A DNA stretch of 64,000 bases from Allodiplogaster sudhausi (lineage: Eukaryota > Nematoda > Chromadorea > Rhabditida > Diplogasteridae): assembly GCA_945643635.1 (NCBI GenBank), contig CALZFC010000056.1, positions 1,074,501 to 1,138,500 on the forward strand, in the 5' to 3' direction. Made by a program: the position numbers and the translations under genes. The notes beneath the pieces were generated by a model that saw only the letters and a list, made by a program, of their open reading frames with translations, ran no database searches and was not told where the DNA came from. This document shows, piece after piece, positions 62,492-64,000 of the stretch; position 1 is the first letter of the stretch; each line of letters starts with the position of its first letter.

Positions 62492-63895
62492 TAGCTACAC
62501 ATACATTATATTGTGTTGAAACCAAAAACTGAGAGATACTAACGGGGCGATGTTGAGACCAGCGAAGAACTGGGCGACGTGCTGATCAGTGGCCTGCCAG
62601 GGAAGGCCCCTGGCGCGAACTACGACATCATCCTCGATTCGAGCTGTTCTCTCGCTGAACACAACTCATGATGCTATGTGCTAATAGCATGCGCACTCAC
62701 ATCTAATCAAGCTATGTAAACCATTCTTCATAATGAAATTCCCGAGTGGTTACTGGCCACTTTTCTATCATAGTAGCAATCGAGTATTTTCAAGCTTGTT
62801 CACTCACCAAACAGCTGCGCCTACTCCGAGTCGAATTTGTTCCGTTGCTGCGTCCACGGTGTCTACAAATTATAATTTTAAAAAAATGAAAGGCTTCCTT
62901 GACAGCCTTCGCCACCCTTGGATTGACCCGTATGTATGTCGAGGTCTTACCCGTTCCCTTTCAATCATGTTGCTCTCTCTCTCGCTCTCTTTCCCTTTCT
63001 CTCTTTCTCTCTCTCTTCACACAGTCTGACCATCAAACTGAAAGATGCTTTAGTCGTCTCAACTTATTCTTCCCTCTCGGTTAACTAGTCTCTCCCCCAT
63101 TTTCTACTCTACTAGTGATGCTACAGCCACAATCTACCACAGTAATCGATGGTCAAAATTCGGTCAAGGAAGCACAAGGAGAAGGCAAAAGGAGAAGAAT
63201 TACAACTGGAAGGGTCACGGAGAACTGATCTGTCTTTCCAGTTTCAGCCCTTTCGGGTATGGAACGAGAAACCAAATGAAGAAGAAACCCACAACCCTCA
63301 ATTAATTTAGCGAGTCCATCAATGACTCGAAAGTCCCTCCCTCTGATGGATTGTTAAGAGAATCAAAGTAAAAAGGAAAGAAAGGACCTTGGTCAGCAGA
63401 AGCGATAATTTGGTCGAGAGTGGCAAGGAGAAGATTGTCATCGGAAGGGAAGGAGGACTCTGCTGCCACCCGGGAAGCATCCACGAAGGAGAGGAATGGA
63501 GGGCGGGGCTGGAAGCCCTCCCTGGAGGCAGCGGGGTGGATCAACTGTCGTAGATCGAGAGCAGAGCGGCAGACTAGCAGAGTGTCCTCCCCCAGGCAAG
63601 ACCCAATCTGGCACAGGGCAGTCTCCAGAGAGGAGTCAGACTCTTCCAAGTTCAGCCAATCAGACACTCCTTTTAGCCGCCAGCCAATTCTAGAACAGAG
63701 AAAGAGAGAGGGAGAGAGAGAGAAGAGAGAGACGAAAAGACAATGACAGAAAGAGACGGAGAGACAGAAAGACAATGAGAGAGAAAGAGAAGGAGACGGA
63801 AAAAGGTTTAAAAAAAACCTTGCGAGTTTGACTCCATGTTCGGTGCCTGAGGCGGCAGAGATAACGCAGAGCGGCACCACCGAGCGGCGTGTCAT
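55916..63895 (-). CDS. ESRP: Epithelial splicing regulatory protein (ESRP / Fusilli)
   Basis: A qRRM RNA-binding regulator of alternative splicing. The ATG at 63895 opens [17 protein letters not shown], joined to a DnaQ-like N-terminal domain (about 63688-63390) with [11 protein letters not shown] and [16 protein letters not shown]. qRRM1 spans [20 protein letters not shown] (about 62645-62545), [20 protein letters not shown] and [10 protein letters not shown] (about 61467-61347), and [18 protein letters not shown] (about 61235-61195). qRRM2 is [17 protein letters not shown] (about 60293-60195), [10 protein letters not shown] (about 58210) and [13 protein letters not shown] then [15 protein letters not shown] (58050-57925). 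qRRM3 is [20 protein letters not shown] (57823-57660), [10 protein letters not shown] (about 56832-56717) and [16 protein letters not shown] Pro-rich segment with [13 protein letters not shown] and a last RRM-like exon end at 55916. The intron at 57824-57924 uses a GC donor. At least eight introns carry GA/CT tracts. Confidence 0.95.
56175..57545 (-). repeat. Long (GA)n-rich tracts in ESRP introns (CT on coding strand)
   Basis: Plus-strand purine tracts at about 56175-56295 and 56840-57545. The second is about 700 bp of GAGA with GAGC, GAAA and GAGGG interruptions, including a recurring AATGAGAGAGAATGAAAGAG motif near 56964 and 57085. It lies between the exons starting HPSGEAF and ending VFSAQ. 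Confidence 0.88.
58075..58705 (-). repeat. (GA)n tracts in ESRP introns flanking the second qRRM exon pair
   Basis: Purine tracts at about 58078-58180 and 58317-58700. The second contains repeated GAATGAGAGAGAACGAGAGAG and GAGTAGGAGCGAGTA(G/A)GG units, showing local tandem duplication. Confidence 0.85.
58706..60194 (-). other. Long ESRP intron, remaining part
   Basis: The rest of the roughly 1.9-kb intron within qRRM2 has CT patches (59205-59290) and GA patches (59440-59500, 59770-59805, 60065-60187). No coding segment or element was recognised. Confidence 0.5.
60998..62495 (-). repeat. (GA)n/(CT)n tracts in 5' ESRP introns
   Basis: GA on the plus strand at about 60998-61058, 61981-62075 and 62395-62492. 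CT on the plus strand at about 61670-61755. All lie between exons of qRRM1 or just before qRRM2. Confidence 0.8.
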
Positions 63896-64000
63896 CGAAG
63901 AGATTAGAGGGAAGAGAGAAGAACGAACAGAGAGAGAGGGAGAGGAAGAGAGAGAGAGAAGTGATGGGAAGGTCTACGGCCGAGACCGTCGAGAGTCAAC

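Overview
This is nuclear DNA of a multicellular animal, almost certainly an invertebrate bilaterian with a compact genome. Every recognisable gene is split by spliceosomal introns, many only about 45-80 bp long. Several families are animal-specific or nearly so: a Patched-related (PTR) membrane protein, junctophilin, the ESRP/Fusilli splicing regulator, a FERM protein with a C-terminal membrane segment, taxilin, Barentsz/CASC3 and a kinesin-12. I cannot name the phylum or species from the sequence alone. About fourteen genes fill 64 kb. No tRNA, rRNA, CRISPR array, bacterial operon or virus-like gene was seen.

Layout. 1-5.9 kb (+): 3' part of a PTR sterol-sensing-domain transporter. 6.3-8.3 kb (+): heat shock transcription factor. 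8.5-10.8 kb (-): CASC3/Barentsz of the exon junction complex, with 3' ends overlapping HSF and a divergent promoter shared with RPL14 (11.1-12.1 kb, +). 13.0-17.3 kb (-): FRMD3/5-like FERM protein. 17.7-22.2 kb (+): NUP93. 22.4-26.5 kb (+): mitochondrial dimethylglycine/sarcosine dehydrogenase-like flavoprotein. 27.1-28.8 kb (+): unassigned nuclear-looking protein with a weak Scm3/HJURP-like N-terminus. 29.5-36.3 kb (-): junctophilin. 37.3-39.7 kb (-): taxilin. 40.7-41.7 kb (-): small unassigned acidic/basic protein. 43.7-49.6 kb (+): KIF15-like kinesin-12. 50.7-55.1 kb (+): MCM4. 55.9-63.9 kb (-): ESRP, apparently complete, with its start about 100 bp from the window end.

The genes are a mixed housekeeping and developmental set (replication, mitosis, nuclear pore, translation, mRNA fate, stress response, one-carbon metabolism, excitable-cell membrane junctions). 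They do not look like one pathway or a cluster.

The unusual material is non-coding. (a) Introns carry long (CT)n/(GA)n microsatellites. Their orientation follows the host gene: mostly CT on the coding strand towards the acceptor, with GA-on-coding-strand exceptions that often begin at the donor. (b) The largest is a 1.3-kb pyrimidine-only intron containing a duplication with a 526-bp offset. (c) There are two TA-flanked terminal-inverted-repeat elements (about 1.5 kb and 0.4 kb) in gene promoters, and a third long inverted repeat in a kinesin intron. (d) At least four introns must use GC-AG splice sites to keep conserved protein motifs in frame. Exon borders below were placed by eye from splice consensus plus conserved protein motifs and may be off by a few bases.
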